Source: Candidatus Poribacteria bacterium
GTDB lineage: Bacteria > Poribacteria > WGA-4E > WGA-3G
DNA: 38,344 nt
NCBI GenBank assembly: GCA_028818705.1
Contig: JAPPNJ010000007.1
Location: 1 to 38,344 of the forward strand
Direction: 5' to 3'
The position numbers and the translations under genes are program-made. This document shows, piece after piece, positions 16,394-24,060 of this stretch. The notes under the pieces were generated by a model. That model made no database searches. It saw only the letters and a program-made list of their open reading frames with translations, and was not told where the DNA came from. Within the stretch, counting starts at the first letter, position 1, and the number at the start of each line of letters is the position of its first letter.

Positions 16394-17830
16394 CTACATT
16401 TCAGCCAACTTCTTCTCAAGCCAAACTGTCATCGGCGCATTTCCGGGATCGCAGACCTCAATGAAATGCCCCGGTAATGGTTGTCCAATCAACGCCTCAA
16501 CATCTCGCCGCCGTTCCGCGACCACTCCTGGATGTGCGCTCACAATGTTCACTTTCTCTTCTGGATCGTTTCGCACATCAAAGAGTTCATCGCCCAATTC
16601 ATCCTCATAACCTACGGATGTACAGAAATTCCAGTGGTCATCGCGGACACTGACACGCCCTCTCGCATTTCCGGTAATAAATCCTGCCCAACCTGTGATG
16701 ATTCGCTCACGAAGGTACGCCTTCTCCTGCGTAACGAGTTGCCACATATCCTCGCCGTCCGTCCAACCGCACGGAATGTCGAGCAGATTTAGGAGTGTCG
16801 GCATCAGATCGTGGTTCTGCACAAACGCAGAAATGTCATGGTCATGCGGTCCTTCTGGGTGGCGGATCATCAGGTTCAGCTGCGTATTGAACGGATGTAA
16901 CTTGTTCGGTCCCTTTCCAAAACTCCCGTGGTCGCGGAGTTGCGTACCGTGGTCGGACATCAAGACAACCAATGTATCGTCCCGGATATTCAGCGCCTCT
17001 ATCTTATCGAGTAGAACACCGACCCATTTATCAACAAATGTCACTTCGCCGAGGTAAAGTGCTTCAATTCGGCGGCGTTCGTCTTCCGTAGGTCCATCAC
17101 CCTCGTTGGCACTGCCGGGTGTGATGAAATCTTTTCCCGAATAGTCGGAGAAATAGAGATCGGCGTAGGATTTAGGTGGATCCCAAGGCTCATGCGGATC
17201 AAAACTATCGATCCACAAGAAAAAGGGACCGACGGTATGGTTATCCTCAAGCCAGTCAGATGCCGCACGGAAAACACGGGCACAACTATAATCGTCTTCC
17301 GATTGACGATGGCGTTGCGATAATAGGTAATTGACGAGCCCAGCATGTCGCTGCCAGTTGATGGGTTCACGGACATGCCTTCGGAGTTCCGCTTCAATTA
17401 ATCTCGGATCGCCACTATGCCAGTTATCCGATTCCTGTCCGCGGATGAAGTCGAAGTGTGCGAACCCGCGCGAGAAATTCATCGTCGGTTTGAACATGTG
17501 ATACGTATCGGCGATGAGGGCAGTCAGATAACCACGCTCCAGTAGAACTTCTGCAATGGTATCCTGTTCAGGTGGAATCTTATGCCAACCGGGCGCGTGG
17601 TGCCAATGTCCACGCCGATCAAAGTTATATCTCCACGGAAAACTCCGCATCCCCGTGAAGTTGCCCCGACGTATTTGAAGTGTAGGTTGTCCCTCACCAA
17701 ATGCACGAGTGAAACGGACACTCTCTGATGCCAAAGCATCAAGGTTTGGGGTTTGCACGTGGCTATACTTCTTGCCTTCCCCAATGATGTCGGCGCGAAA
17801 CGTGTCCAAACAGATACAGATAATGTTCAT
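16394..17830 (-). CDS. Sulfatase-fold (alkaline phosphatase superfamily) hydrolase without formylglycine cysteine
   Basis: 478 residues. N-terminal metal segment CLDTFRAD (Asp9), TPNLDALASESVRFTRAF, then the active-site stretch TLQIRRGNFTG at 50-60. Aligned to the sulfatase signature C-x-P-S-R-x4-T-G, the cysteine is Thr50 (codon ACA, checked on the DNA), Pro is Gln and Ser is Ile, while Arg and TG are kept. Other ligands remain: DSFDPHEPW at 209-217 and MSDHGTQLRDHG at 291-302 (Asp293, His294). A threonine nucleophile in this superfamily fits phosphodiesterases, so this may hydrolyse phosphate esters rather than sulfates. It lacks a signal peptide. It starts four bases after pyrF. Confidence 0.85.
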   Translation of the reverse strand: MNIICICLDTFRADIIGEGKKYSHVQTPNLDALASESVRFTRAFGEGQPTLQIRRGNFTGMRSFPWRYNFDRRGHWHHAPGWHKIPPEQDTIAEVLLERGYLTALIADTYHMFKPTMNFSRGFAHFDFIRGQESDNWHSGDPRLIEAELRRHVREPINWQRHAGLVNYLLSQRHRQSEDDYSCARVFRAASDWLEDNHTVGPFFLWIDSFDPHEPWDPPKSYADLYFSDYSGKDFITPGSANEGDGPTEDERRRIEALYLGEVTFVDKWVGVLLDKIEALNIRDDTLVVLMSDHGTQLRDHGSFGKGPNKLHPFNTQLNLMIRHPEGPHDHDISAFVQNHDLMPTLLNLLDIPCGWTDGEDMWQLVTQEKAYLRERIITGWAGFITGNARGRVSVRDDHWNFCTSVGYEDELGDELFDVRNDPEEKVNIVSAHPGVVAERRRDVEALIGQPLPGHFIEVCDPGNAPMTVWLEKKLAEM

Positions 17831-17834
17831 AGTG

Positions 17835-18539
17835 CTATGCCCCCCTCATCTCCTCAAGGATCATTTCGGCAGCCGCTAAGGGATCGTCGGCTGCAATAAT
17901 AGGCCTACCGACAACAATATAATTTGCACCTCGGTCAATCGCTTCCGCTGGTGTGGTAATGCGACGTTGATCGCCGCGGGATGCCCATGTAGGACGGATA
18001 CCCGGCGTGACAATTATAAAATCATCACCACATGCTCTCCGTATCGGTTCGATTTCTAACGGGGATGCCACAACACCACTTAATCCAGCCTCCTGTGCTA
18101 ACTGTGCGAGATAGACGACCTGTTTTGTAAGTTGCCGTTCCGATCCGAAGTTCTGCTGAAAGCCATCCTCGTCAATGCTCGTTAGAACAGTCACACCAAG
18201 CAGAATTGGCATCGGGATATTGTTTTCGGCAGCTGCGTTCTCAGCACTTTTTCGCGCCCCTTGCATCATTTCAAATCCGCCGGAGGCGTGCATGTTAATC
18301 ATGTGTGCCCCATGTTTTGTCATCGTACCGACATCGCGTGCAACTGTGCTCGGGATGTCGTGGAACTTCAGATCCAAAAAGACACGATACCCTTTTTCGC
18401 GTAATCCTTTAAAACAGCTGTGTCCCAACACACTAAAGGCTTGGAATCCAATTTTGACCCAGGACCCAATGCCCGCAAGTTGAGCAACCAGTGTGTCAAT
18501 TTCCTTTCTCTCGCCTGTATCTAAAGCAACAATTAACAT
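17835..18539 (-). CDS. pyrF: Orotidine 5-prime-phosphate decarboxylase
   Basis: 234 residues, type 1 (short) PyrF. LIVALDTGE at 2-10 supplies the first phosphate-contact strand, and FLDLKFHDIPST at 54-65 is the family signature with Asp56, Lys58 and Asp61 of the catalytic D-x-K-x2-D network. VTPGIRPTWASRGDQRR and GANYIVVGRPI close the barrel and bind phosphate. It makes UMP from OMP. AAAGGAAG eight bases before ATG supports the start. It lies inside the argH-to-sulfatase transcription unit without other pyrimidine genes. Confidence 0.95.
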   Translation of the reverse strand: MLIVALDTGERKEIDTLVAQLAGIGSWVKIGFQAFSVLGHSCFKGLREKGYRVFLDLKFHDIPSTVARDVGTMTKHGAHMINMHASGGFEMMQGARKSAENAAAENNIPMPILLGVTVLTSIDEDGFQQNFGSERQLTKQVVYLAQLAQEAGLSGVVASPLEIEPIRRACGDDFIIVTPGIRPTWASRGDQRRITTPAEAIDRGANYIVVGRPIIAADDPLAAAEMILEEMRGA

Positions 18540-18541
18540 GT

Positions 18542-18757
18542 TCAGACTTCCTTTATTAAATCAGGTTGTTCTAAATTGCAAAGGTGGCCAACAGCATCCA
18601 TAATAGCCATTTCCTGTTCTAAGGACAAGAAAATTTTAACACATTCATGAAAGCGCAGCAACCCATACGCGCAGCCACTCAAAGTGCGTGAACGTAGCGC
18701 GATGATCGGTTTGTCTGCGAAGAGAGCCGTCCATATCCTCAACAGCGTGTTAGCCAA
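18542..18757 (-). CDS. Possible small protein upstream of pyrF
   Basis: 71 codons opening with TTG, preceded by GGAGAG at a workable spacing, and ending two bases before pyrF. The pyrF ribosome-binding site lies in its last codons, as in a coupled operon. The product has two cysteines and helical stretches (SLEQEMAIMDAVGHLCNLEQPDLIKEV) but matches nothing I know. A chance ORF cannot be excluded. Confidence 0.4.
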   Translation of the reverse strand: MANTLLRIWTALFADKPIIALRSRTLSGCAYGLLRFHECVKIFLSLEQEMAIMDAVGHLCNLEQPDLIKEV

Positions 18758-18799
18758 TGTTCTCTCCGGTTAGGGAGAAAACATTCGACACAACCCAGT

Positions 18800-19549
18800 C
18801 TAATCGAACACATCAGCCATTGGTGTTTTCTCCTCATCAGAGAGGCTAATAGCAAGGGCTTGACATGCGCGGCGCGCCGTTTTCCTTATCTTATGGTGTG
18901 GATCAGAAGCCAGTTCTTGCAGCCGGCGACGCGCGCTTTCCGTCTGGTGTTTACTCAGGTTTCGGACAGCGAAAAGGCGGCTGTGCATGTTGGTACTCCG
19001 AGAAAGCAGCAGTAAGTTAGAAAGGACATCCTCCCCTGGAACCCGATCGGACAAGCCTGAAAGCTTCGGCGGTTCAACTTCGCTAACCATGGAAACGAGT
19101 ATTGCCAATTCAAAACTACGCACAACAATCAATCGAGGTTGAAAGGCTTGAAGACACAGTCGAAGTTGGAGTGCAACATTATCAAGGTGCACGTTACCGC
19201 CGATATCTATGAAGATAAGCGTCGGATTGGGTATCAACTCGACTAACGCCGGGATATTCCGCGCGTCCACCTGCGCCACAAAACTCGCAAAATGAGGAAA
19301 GTCTTGTCGCAGTTTCTGAATTAATTCAGCAGATTTATCAACGGCGACCACTTGAGCCCCGGTTCTCGTTAGAATTTGCGTCGTCGTCCCTGTTGAACAA
19401 CCGATTTCGAGAACGGTATCTTCCGATGTTGGCAGTGTCTTTGCCGCTCGACGGAAGGCGTCGATCTCCGAAACAACCCTAATCTCAGTGTCAGATGGTC
19501 GTACACTCATGCGCCTATTTTTGTAAAACTGTATATCTTTGGTATCCAT
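18800..19549 (-). CDS. SAM-dependent methyltransferase domain fused to HEAT-like repeats
   Basis: 249 residues. The N-terminal two thirds form a Rossmann methyltransferase: VLEIGCSTGTTTQIL at about 46-60 (motif I), QVVAVDKSAELIQKLRQ (acidic strand-2 end), VAQVDARNIPALV, and TLIFIDIGGNVHLDN as motif IV. The last part, about 180-240, has two helical repeats (SRLFAVRNLSKHQTESARRRLQELASDPHHKIRKTARRA in all) typical of HEAT/PBS-lyase repeats. AAGGAG before ATG fixes the start. It lies 71 bp after argH. The repeats may bind a protein or RNA partner that guides methylation; the substrate is unknown. Confidence 0.78.
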   Translation of the reverse strand: MDTKDIQFYKNRRMSVRPSDTEIRVVSEIDAFRRAAKTLPTSEDTVLEIGCSTGTTTQILTRTGAQVVAVDKSAELIQKLRQDFPHFASFVAQVDARNIPALVELIPNPTLIFIDIGGNVHLDNVALQLRLCLQAFQPRLIVVRSFELAILVSMVSEVEPPKLSGLSDRVPGEDVLSNLLLLSRSTNMHSRLFAVRNLSKHQTESARRRLQELASDPHHKIRKTARRACQALAISLSDEEKTPMADVFD

Positions 19550-19620
19550 CGTTTTTATCTCCTTCGCCTGTGATAGTCATAAGGTGTTCTTCCCCTTCTC
19601 TTTTCCGTTCTTCTGCTTCT

Positions 19621-21135
19621 CTATATCCGAATTGTATGCACCGATTGTCCTGTCAAAACCTGTTCAGTTACTTGATATGTGTATTGATACGCGGCTTGAA
19701 TTTGTGTCTGACAAGTTTGCACCTGTTTCTCAATTTTAACAAGTTTTTCCTCAAAGCTGCCTATCATCCGATTCACTTCTGCCGGGGAGGTGCCGCCAAG
19801 GCTCTGATTATTCCGAATCGCTAATTCCGCATCCAGAATTTGCTTGAGTTCCTCAATAGGAATGTCAATATCTCTCTGCTTTAAGAGATTTTGCGTCAAG
19901 TCCCAATCGGTGAACGTTTTTTCCCGCTGCACGAGTTCCCCGACGAGCCATCCCACAATCTCGTGGCATTCACGGAAACTGATCTGATGCTCTTTAACGA
20001 GATAATTCGCCAACTCCGTCGCCGTTGCGAAGTTTGCATTCGCCAATTCCGCCATCCGTTCCGTCTTGAAATCTGCGGTCTTGAGGAGTTCTGATAGCAT
20101 ACCAAGGCACGCTTTCACAACATCAAACGCCTCCCACAGTGGCGGTTTATCCTCCTGAAAATCACGGTTATAGCCCATCGGCAAACCTTTGAGATTTGTC
20201 AATAGGTCCAACAATGCACCATAAACGCGTCCTGTACGACCGCGTGTGAGTTCAGCGATGTCGGGATTTTTCTTCTGGGGCATGATCGAACTTCCGAAAC
20301 TATACGCATCGTCAAGCACCGCAATCCCAAATTCATAAGTCGTCCAATAGACAATTTCTTCACTAATCCGTGAGAGGTTTGCCATCACAAGCGATAACGC
20401 AAAGAGTATCTCAGCGATAAAATCTCGGCTGCTGATAATATCAAGTGCGTGTTCGTGTGGTGCGTCGAAACCGAGCAGTTCTGTTGTCAATCCTCGGTCA
20501 ATTGGGAATGTTGTGCCAGCCAAAGCACACGCACCGAGAGGATTCATATTAGCAAGTGTGTATGCAGATTGCAGGCGTTTCTGATCTCGTAGGAACATGC
20601 TCACATAAGCCGTCGCCCAGAAACCGAGGCTAATCGGTTGAGCGTGCTGTGTATGCGTATAACCCGGCATCACGGTGTCAGCGTGTTCTTTCGCAATCTG
20701 GAGGAAAGCATCGCACAACGCCGAAAGACCGCGTTGAACATTGAGGATTTCATCTCGAATGTAGAGGTGGGCGTCTACGAGTACCTGATCGTTACGAGAA
20801 CGAGCGGTATGGAGTTTACCACCGAACTCACGACCTGCGTTCTCAATCAGATACGATTCGACGTTCATGTGCACGTCTTCTTTATTGGGATCGAGCGTGA
20901 AATCGCCGTTTTGAAAATCTTCTTCGGCTTTTCGGAGCCAACGCAAAATTTCACGCAGATCGGCATCGGAGATAATCCCTTGTCGGGCAAGCATAATCGC
21001 ATGCGCTTGGCTGCCCCAGATATCGTATCCGATGAGGCGTGTGTCGGCCTCAATGGAGTGTGTGAAGGCTATTGTCTCTGTAGTGAGGCTTGCGCTAAAA
21101 CGCCCACCCCAGAGCGTTTTTTGTGATTTTCCCAT
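19621..21135 (-). CDS. argH: Argininosuccinate lyase
   Basis: 504 residues. LWGGRFSASLT at 8-18, HTARSRNDQV at 109-118, GYTHTQHAQP at 158-167 (catalytic His), and the fumarase/aspartase-superfamily signature GSSIMPQKKNPD at 281-292 with its catalytic serine loop. It splits argininosuccinate to arginine and fumarate. It is about 40 residues longer than usual ArgH; the extra part follows GGTSPAEVNRMI and is a glutamine-rich helical tail (EEKLVKIEKQVQTCQTQIQ). First gene of the minus-strand run argH, methyltransferase, pyrF, sulfatase-fold. TATAAT lies only ten bases before ATG. Confidence 0.94.
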   Translation of the reverse strand: MGKSQKTLWGGRFSASLTTETIAFTHSIEADTRLIGYDIWGSQAHAIMLARQGIISDADLREILRWLRKAEEDFQNGDFTLDPNKEDVHMNVESYLIENAGREFGGKLHTARSRNDQVLVDAHLYIRDEILNVQRGLSALCDAFLQIAKEHADTVMPGYTHTQHAQPISLGFWATAYVSMFLRDQKRLQSAYTLANMNPLGACALAGTTFPIDRGLTTELLGFDAPHEHALDIISSRDFIAEILFALSLVMANLSRISEEIVYWTTYEFGIAVLDDAYSFGSSIMPQKKNPDIAELTRGRTGRVYGALLDLLTNLKGLPMGYNRDFQEDKPPLWEAFDVVKACLGMLSELLKTADFKTERMAELANANFATATELANYLVKEHQISFRECHEIVGWLVGELVQREKTFTDWDLTQNLLKQRDIDIPIEELKQILDAELAIRNNQSLGGTSPAEVNRMIGSFEEKLVKIEKQVQTCQTQIQAAYQYTYQVTEQVLTGQSVHTIRI

Positions 21136-21145
21136 ATTCCGTCAG

Positions 21146-21154
21146 ATTATAGCA
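21146..21154 (-). promoter_or_regulatory. Extended -10 promoter element of argH
   Basis: TGC-TATAAT on the minus strand with no good -35 box. The expected start of transcription is three or four bases before the ATG, so the mRNA would be nearly leaderless. Confidence 0.5.
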
Positions 21155-21176
21155 TGAAAAGTGAACATCTTCCTGT

Positions 21177-21193
21177 AGGAGCGAGCTATGCTC
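21177..21193. repeat. Short palindrome between phyH-like gene and argH
   Basis: GCGAGC-TAT-GCTCGC preceded by TGTAGGA; resembles the other short CCTAC/GTAGG palindromes in intergenic DNA here. Confidence 0.4.
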
Positions 21194-21230
21194 GCGACTT
21201 CTGACTTACCCCAATCACGCTCTTACTACT

Positions 21231-22079
21231 TCACATTGGTGGACGCCGCGGTGATGTCGGTTGGATAATCTTGCGTCGGTCTGGCGTCAGACGTTCTAAT
21301 AACGCCTCTGAATGCAGATAGTCAAAACGCTCACGAACATATCTCGGAGAATAGCGGTAGACAATTGATCGACGAAATCCTTCATTCGTCCGTTCTGCCG
21401 ATCCGTGTGTAATCGCATCCGTAAACATTACCACATCGCCCGCCTTAAGATAAATCTCTTTCGTGCCAAAGGCTGTTCCCGCAGGTTTACCACTCACACC
21501 GTCATAAACCAAGCCTTTTCCATCGACGTTCAGACGCGGGTGAATCTCCGTGCATTTATGACTTCCCGGAACCAGCACGGGTGCCCCATCGCCCGGTCCA
21601 ATATCGTTCAGTGCCATCAGGACGTTAATCTGTCCAACCATCCATTCGCCTGTGTTCTCTTGTCGAAAGGTCAGATAACTCAGTGGGACATGCCCACCAC
21701 AGTGGATATGAATGAAACCGCCAGGACCGCGAACGTTGAGAAAATTTTCGTGGATAGAGAGTCCATTGACTTCATGAATGTATTTCCGCATGTGATTAAT
21801 CCATGCTGGATGGTCAATTAACTTCTCGAAAACATCGCCACCCTCAATGATATTCTGAAAATTCACGCCATTCTCAATGTTGTAGGTATGCGTCTCTATA
21901 TTCCCGATCCAGCGTGGGGTCCGTTTGTCCTCAGTGCTATCTGCCCACGGTTTCTCAACATAATGCCAGTGCGCATCAATCCACGCGTTCATCTTCTCCA
22001 AGTCGTCTACTGAGATCGCATTCTCTAAAACGAGATAGCCTTGTAAGTCAAATAGATAATCCTGTATCTCTTGGTCCAT
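21231..22079 (-). CDS. Phytanoyl-CoA dioxygenase (PhyH) family protein
   Basis: 282 residues from the ATG at 22077-22079, which has AAGGAG upstream; an in-frame TTG six codons earlier overlaps that site. The PhyH cupin shows IHENFLNVRGPGGFIHIHCGGHVP, ALNDIGPGDGAPVLVPGSHK and KAGDVVMFTDAITHGSAERTNEGFRRSIVYRYS, giving distal iron ligand His225 and a 2-oxoglutarate-binding arginine near 237. The proximal HxD motif is not plain: His124/His126 are followed by Cys-Gly, not an acid. It is the second gene after thuA (57 bp). Many such proteins are of unknown substrate. Confidence 0.85.
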   Translation of the reverse strand: MDQEIQDYLFDLQGYLVLENAISVDDLEKMNAWIDAHWHYVEKPWADSTEDKRTPRWIGNIETHTYNIENGVNFQNIIEGGDVFEKLIDHPAWINHMRKYIHEVNGLSIHENFLNVRGPGGFIHIHCGGHVPLSYLTFRQENTGEWMVGQINVLMALNDIGPGDGAPVLVPGSHKCTEIHPRLNVDGKGLVYDGVSGKPAGTAFGTKEIYLKAGDVVMFTDAITHGSAERTNEGFRRSIVYRYSPRYVRERFDYLHSEALLERLTPDRRKIIQPTSPRRPPM

Positions 22080-22135
22080 GCTCTGTCTCCTTACCAATAG
22101 GTGCGGTTTTCAATCCCCCTTAGATAATCCTGGAA

Positions 22136-22942
22136 CTACAGATATGCGTTCAATTCCGCTTCGGTTGGGGTCGGTGTAGAGATACCTTCATCGGGGACTT
22201 CCATCTTTGCTGTCCAAGCAATCCCATTAAGAACGAACTTGCGGAATTGGTCATCCCCCCAATTCAGATGGTAATGCCCCCCGGTAAATCCGAACCCACG
22301 ACCACCATCTGGACGTTCGACGCACCATCCCAAGTGCTGTGGCTCACCCTTTGCAACCGATGCACGAACGTGCGGATTACCGCTGTACGGCCCATCTGGA
22401 CGTTCGAGCGTTGATTCAGGTGCGATTGTACTCAACACGGGTGTAACCCCTTGCATATTATCACGAAACCGCATGTGGTAATACCACTCGTCTTCCAATG
22501 AAAACGGCTGCACCCCGCGTGTGATCGGGTGTTCAGGGAATTCCGTAAACGTTGCCGTCCAATACGGATTGACCGAAAGTCCCGGTTCAAAGTAGCCACC
22601 GATCCAGTCTAAAAAACAATTCCCTGGTTTACCCTTCGGCACCTCGACTGCAAAGTGCAACATCGCAAGTCCTATGCCCCGTGCCATCAACGTATCAATC
22701 TGATCAAGATGTGGAATACTAAGATGTTTTTCACCACCGCCTGAATAAACAATAATAGCATCCGTATTGGCGAAAATCGCCGGATCTTCGGGCCATCCCT
22801 GCGAGACAACCGCATCCACACCGTCAAGAAATTTGTTCAACTGATCTGCGAGAAATGCACACCCAGCGGGATGTTCATGTGCGCCACTGCCATGACTACT
22901 TCCGCTTCCTGCCACTAAAACAATTCGAGATTTTTTTGCCAT
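22136..22942 (-). CDS. ThuA-like (trehalose utilisation, glutamine amidotransferase fold) protein
   Basis: 268 residues from the ATG at 22940-22942, preceded by GGAGG; the frame is open 22 codons further upstream but those overlap the promoter. Family features: IVLVAGSGSSHGSGAHEH at the N-terminus, DAIIVYSGGGEKHL, GIGLAMLHFAVEVP, FLDWIGGYFEPG, EFPEHPITRGV and a closing GRGFGFTGGHYHLNWGDDQFRKFVLNGIAWTA. ThuA proteins are linked to sugar (trehalose and related) use, with an uncertain reaction. It leads a two-gene unit with the PhyH protein and diverges from an amidohydrolase gene, suggesting a small catabolic locus. Confidence 0.87.
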   Translation of the reverse strand: MAKKSRIVLVAGSGSSHGSGAHEHPAGCAFLADQLNKFLDGVDAVVSQGWPEDPAIFANTDAIIVYSGGGEKHLSIPHLDQIDTLMARGIGLAMLHFAVEVPKGKPGNCFLDWIGGYFEPGLSVNPYWTATFTEFPEHPITRGVQPFSLEDEWYYHMRFRDNMQGVTPVLSTIAPESTLERPDGPYSGNPHVRASVAKGEPQHLGWCVERPDGGRGFGFTGGHYHLNWGDDQFRKFVLNGIAWTAKMEVPDEGISTPTPTEAELNAYL

Positions 22943-22973
22943 ATTTTTAACGCCTCCGTTTGAAATATCTATC

Positions 22974-23003
22974 AGTTTACCATATCCTATGAGTTTTTGC
23001 CAA
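22974..23003 (-). promoter_or_regulatory. Promoter of thuA-phyH unit
   Basis: TTGGCA (22998-23003), 18 bp, TAAACT (22974-22979), with TGG before the -10 box. Confidence 0.6.
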
Positions 23004-23046
23004 AACATTTACATATCCCCTACATATCCCGCCTAAAAGAAAATAT

Positions 23047-23075
23047 TTGACAATCACAGAAAAGCGTATTAAAAT
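23047..23075 (+). promoter_or_regulatory. Promoter of amidohydrolase gene
   Basis: TTGACA (23047-23052), 17 bp, TAAAAT (23070-23075). Its position shows that the longer reading frame beginning at 23047 is not the true gene start. Confidence 0.75.
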
Positions 23076-23109
23076 AGATGGAAATTTAACACAAGACAGG
23101 AGCAACGCA

Positions 23110-23967
23110 ATGGCGAAATTCCCGATCGTTGACACACACGTTCATCTATGGCACCCAGAACAGTTGAGATATCCATGGCTCTCGGAAGTACCCGCCCTAA
23201 ATAGACTTTACCTCCTAAAAGATTACATCTCGGCATACGGTGAATTAGAAATAGAATCTATTGTCTTTGTTCAATGCGATACACACCCCGATGACGGTTT
23301 GAAAGAGACGGCATGGGTTACGTCTCTTGCGACAAGGGTAGAACCTCGGATTCAGGGGATTGTTGCCTGGGCACCGCTCGAAGAAGGCGCACAAGTGGCA
23401 CCTTTTGTCGAAAAATTGGCAGAGAATCCACTCGTTAAAGGTATCCGCAGACTTATTCAATCCGAAAGTGTTGACTTCTGCATTCAACCCGATTTTGTAA
23501 GCGGTGTCAAAACGCTTTCTCGTTATGGATTAAGTTTCGACATCTGTATTTTCCACCCACAACTCGCCAACGCGATTCGGCTTGTAGAACAGTGTCCGCG
23601 TGTTCAATTTATTTTGGACCATATCGGCAAACCCGACATCAAAAGCCAAAATTTTGATCCGTGGAAAACAGAAATTCAGACGCTTGCGGAGTTTCCGAAT
23701 GTTCATTGCAAAATTTCTGGCTTGGTAACAGAAGCCGATTTTGATGCGTGGACAGCTGCCGACCTACACCCGTATATTGAACATGTCATCACCTGTTTCG
23801 GTTTCGATCGCGTCATATACGGTAGCGATTGGCCCGTCTCCACACAAGCCTCGGAGTATCCGCGATGGGTAGAGACATTGAAAACGGCAGTCTCCGGCTG
23901 TTCGCCTGAAGAGGCACGAAATCTCTTCCGAGATAACGCTATTAGATTTTACAGGCTGGATTCATAA
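23110..23967 (+). CDS. Amidohydrolase family 2 (lactonase-like TIM-barrel hydrolase)
   Basis: 285 residues from the ATG with AGGAGC seven bases before it. VDTHVHLW at 7-14 gives metal-binding His10 and His12; FHP (His149), LDHIGKP at 169-175 (His171) and YGSDWPVS at 237-244 (Asp240) complete the Amidohydro_2 site. The family includes L-fuconolactonase, L-rhamnono-lactonase and 2-pyrone-4,6-dicarboxylate lactonase, so a sugar lactone is the likeliest substrate. It is divergent from thuA-phyH with a shared 167 bp promoter region. Confidence 0.88.
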   Translation: MAKFPIVDTHVHLWHPEQLRYPWLSEVPALNRLYLLKDYISAYGELEIESIVFVQCDTHPDDGLKETAWVTSLATRVEPRIQGIVAWAPLEEGAQVAPFVEKLAENPLVKGIRRLIQSESVDFCIQPDFVSGVKTLSRYGLSFDICIFHPQLANAIRLVEQCPRVQFILDHIGKPDIKSQNFDPWKTEIQTLAEFPNVHCKISGLVTEADFDAWTAADLHPYIEHVITCFGFDRVIYGSDWPVSTQASEYPRWVETLKTAVSGCSPEEARNLFRDNAIRFYRLDS

Positions 23968-24012
23968 GGAAAAGGGCAAGGCACAGGGACCTCGCCCAAC
24001 ATGTTTTTCGGA

Positions 24013-24031
24013 GCGAGGTTGGGAACCTCGC
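24013..24031. repeat. Short perfect intergenic palindrome
   Basis: GCGAGGTT-GGG-AACCTCGC, an eight-base-pair stem with three-base loop, followed by CCACC. A half-unit, GACCTCGCCCAAC, lies just upstream at about 23988-24000 and can pair with the first arm instead. It lies between convergent genes and may also end transcription. Confidence 0.55.
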
Positions 24032-24060
24032 CCACCGTAGAGAAGAATTCTGATATTTTA

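Noticed and set aside
23047..23109. 21-residue N-terminal extension of the amidohydrolase
   Set aside because: The extension starts inside the -35 box of a consensus promoter; the ATG at 23110 has AGGAGC.
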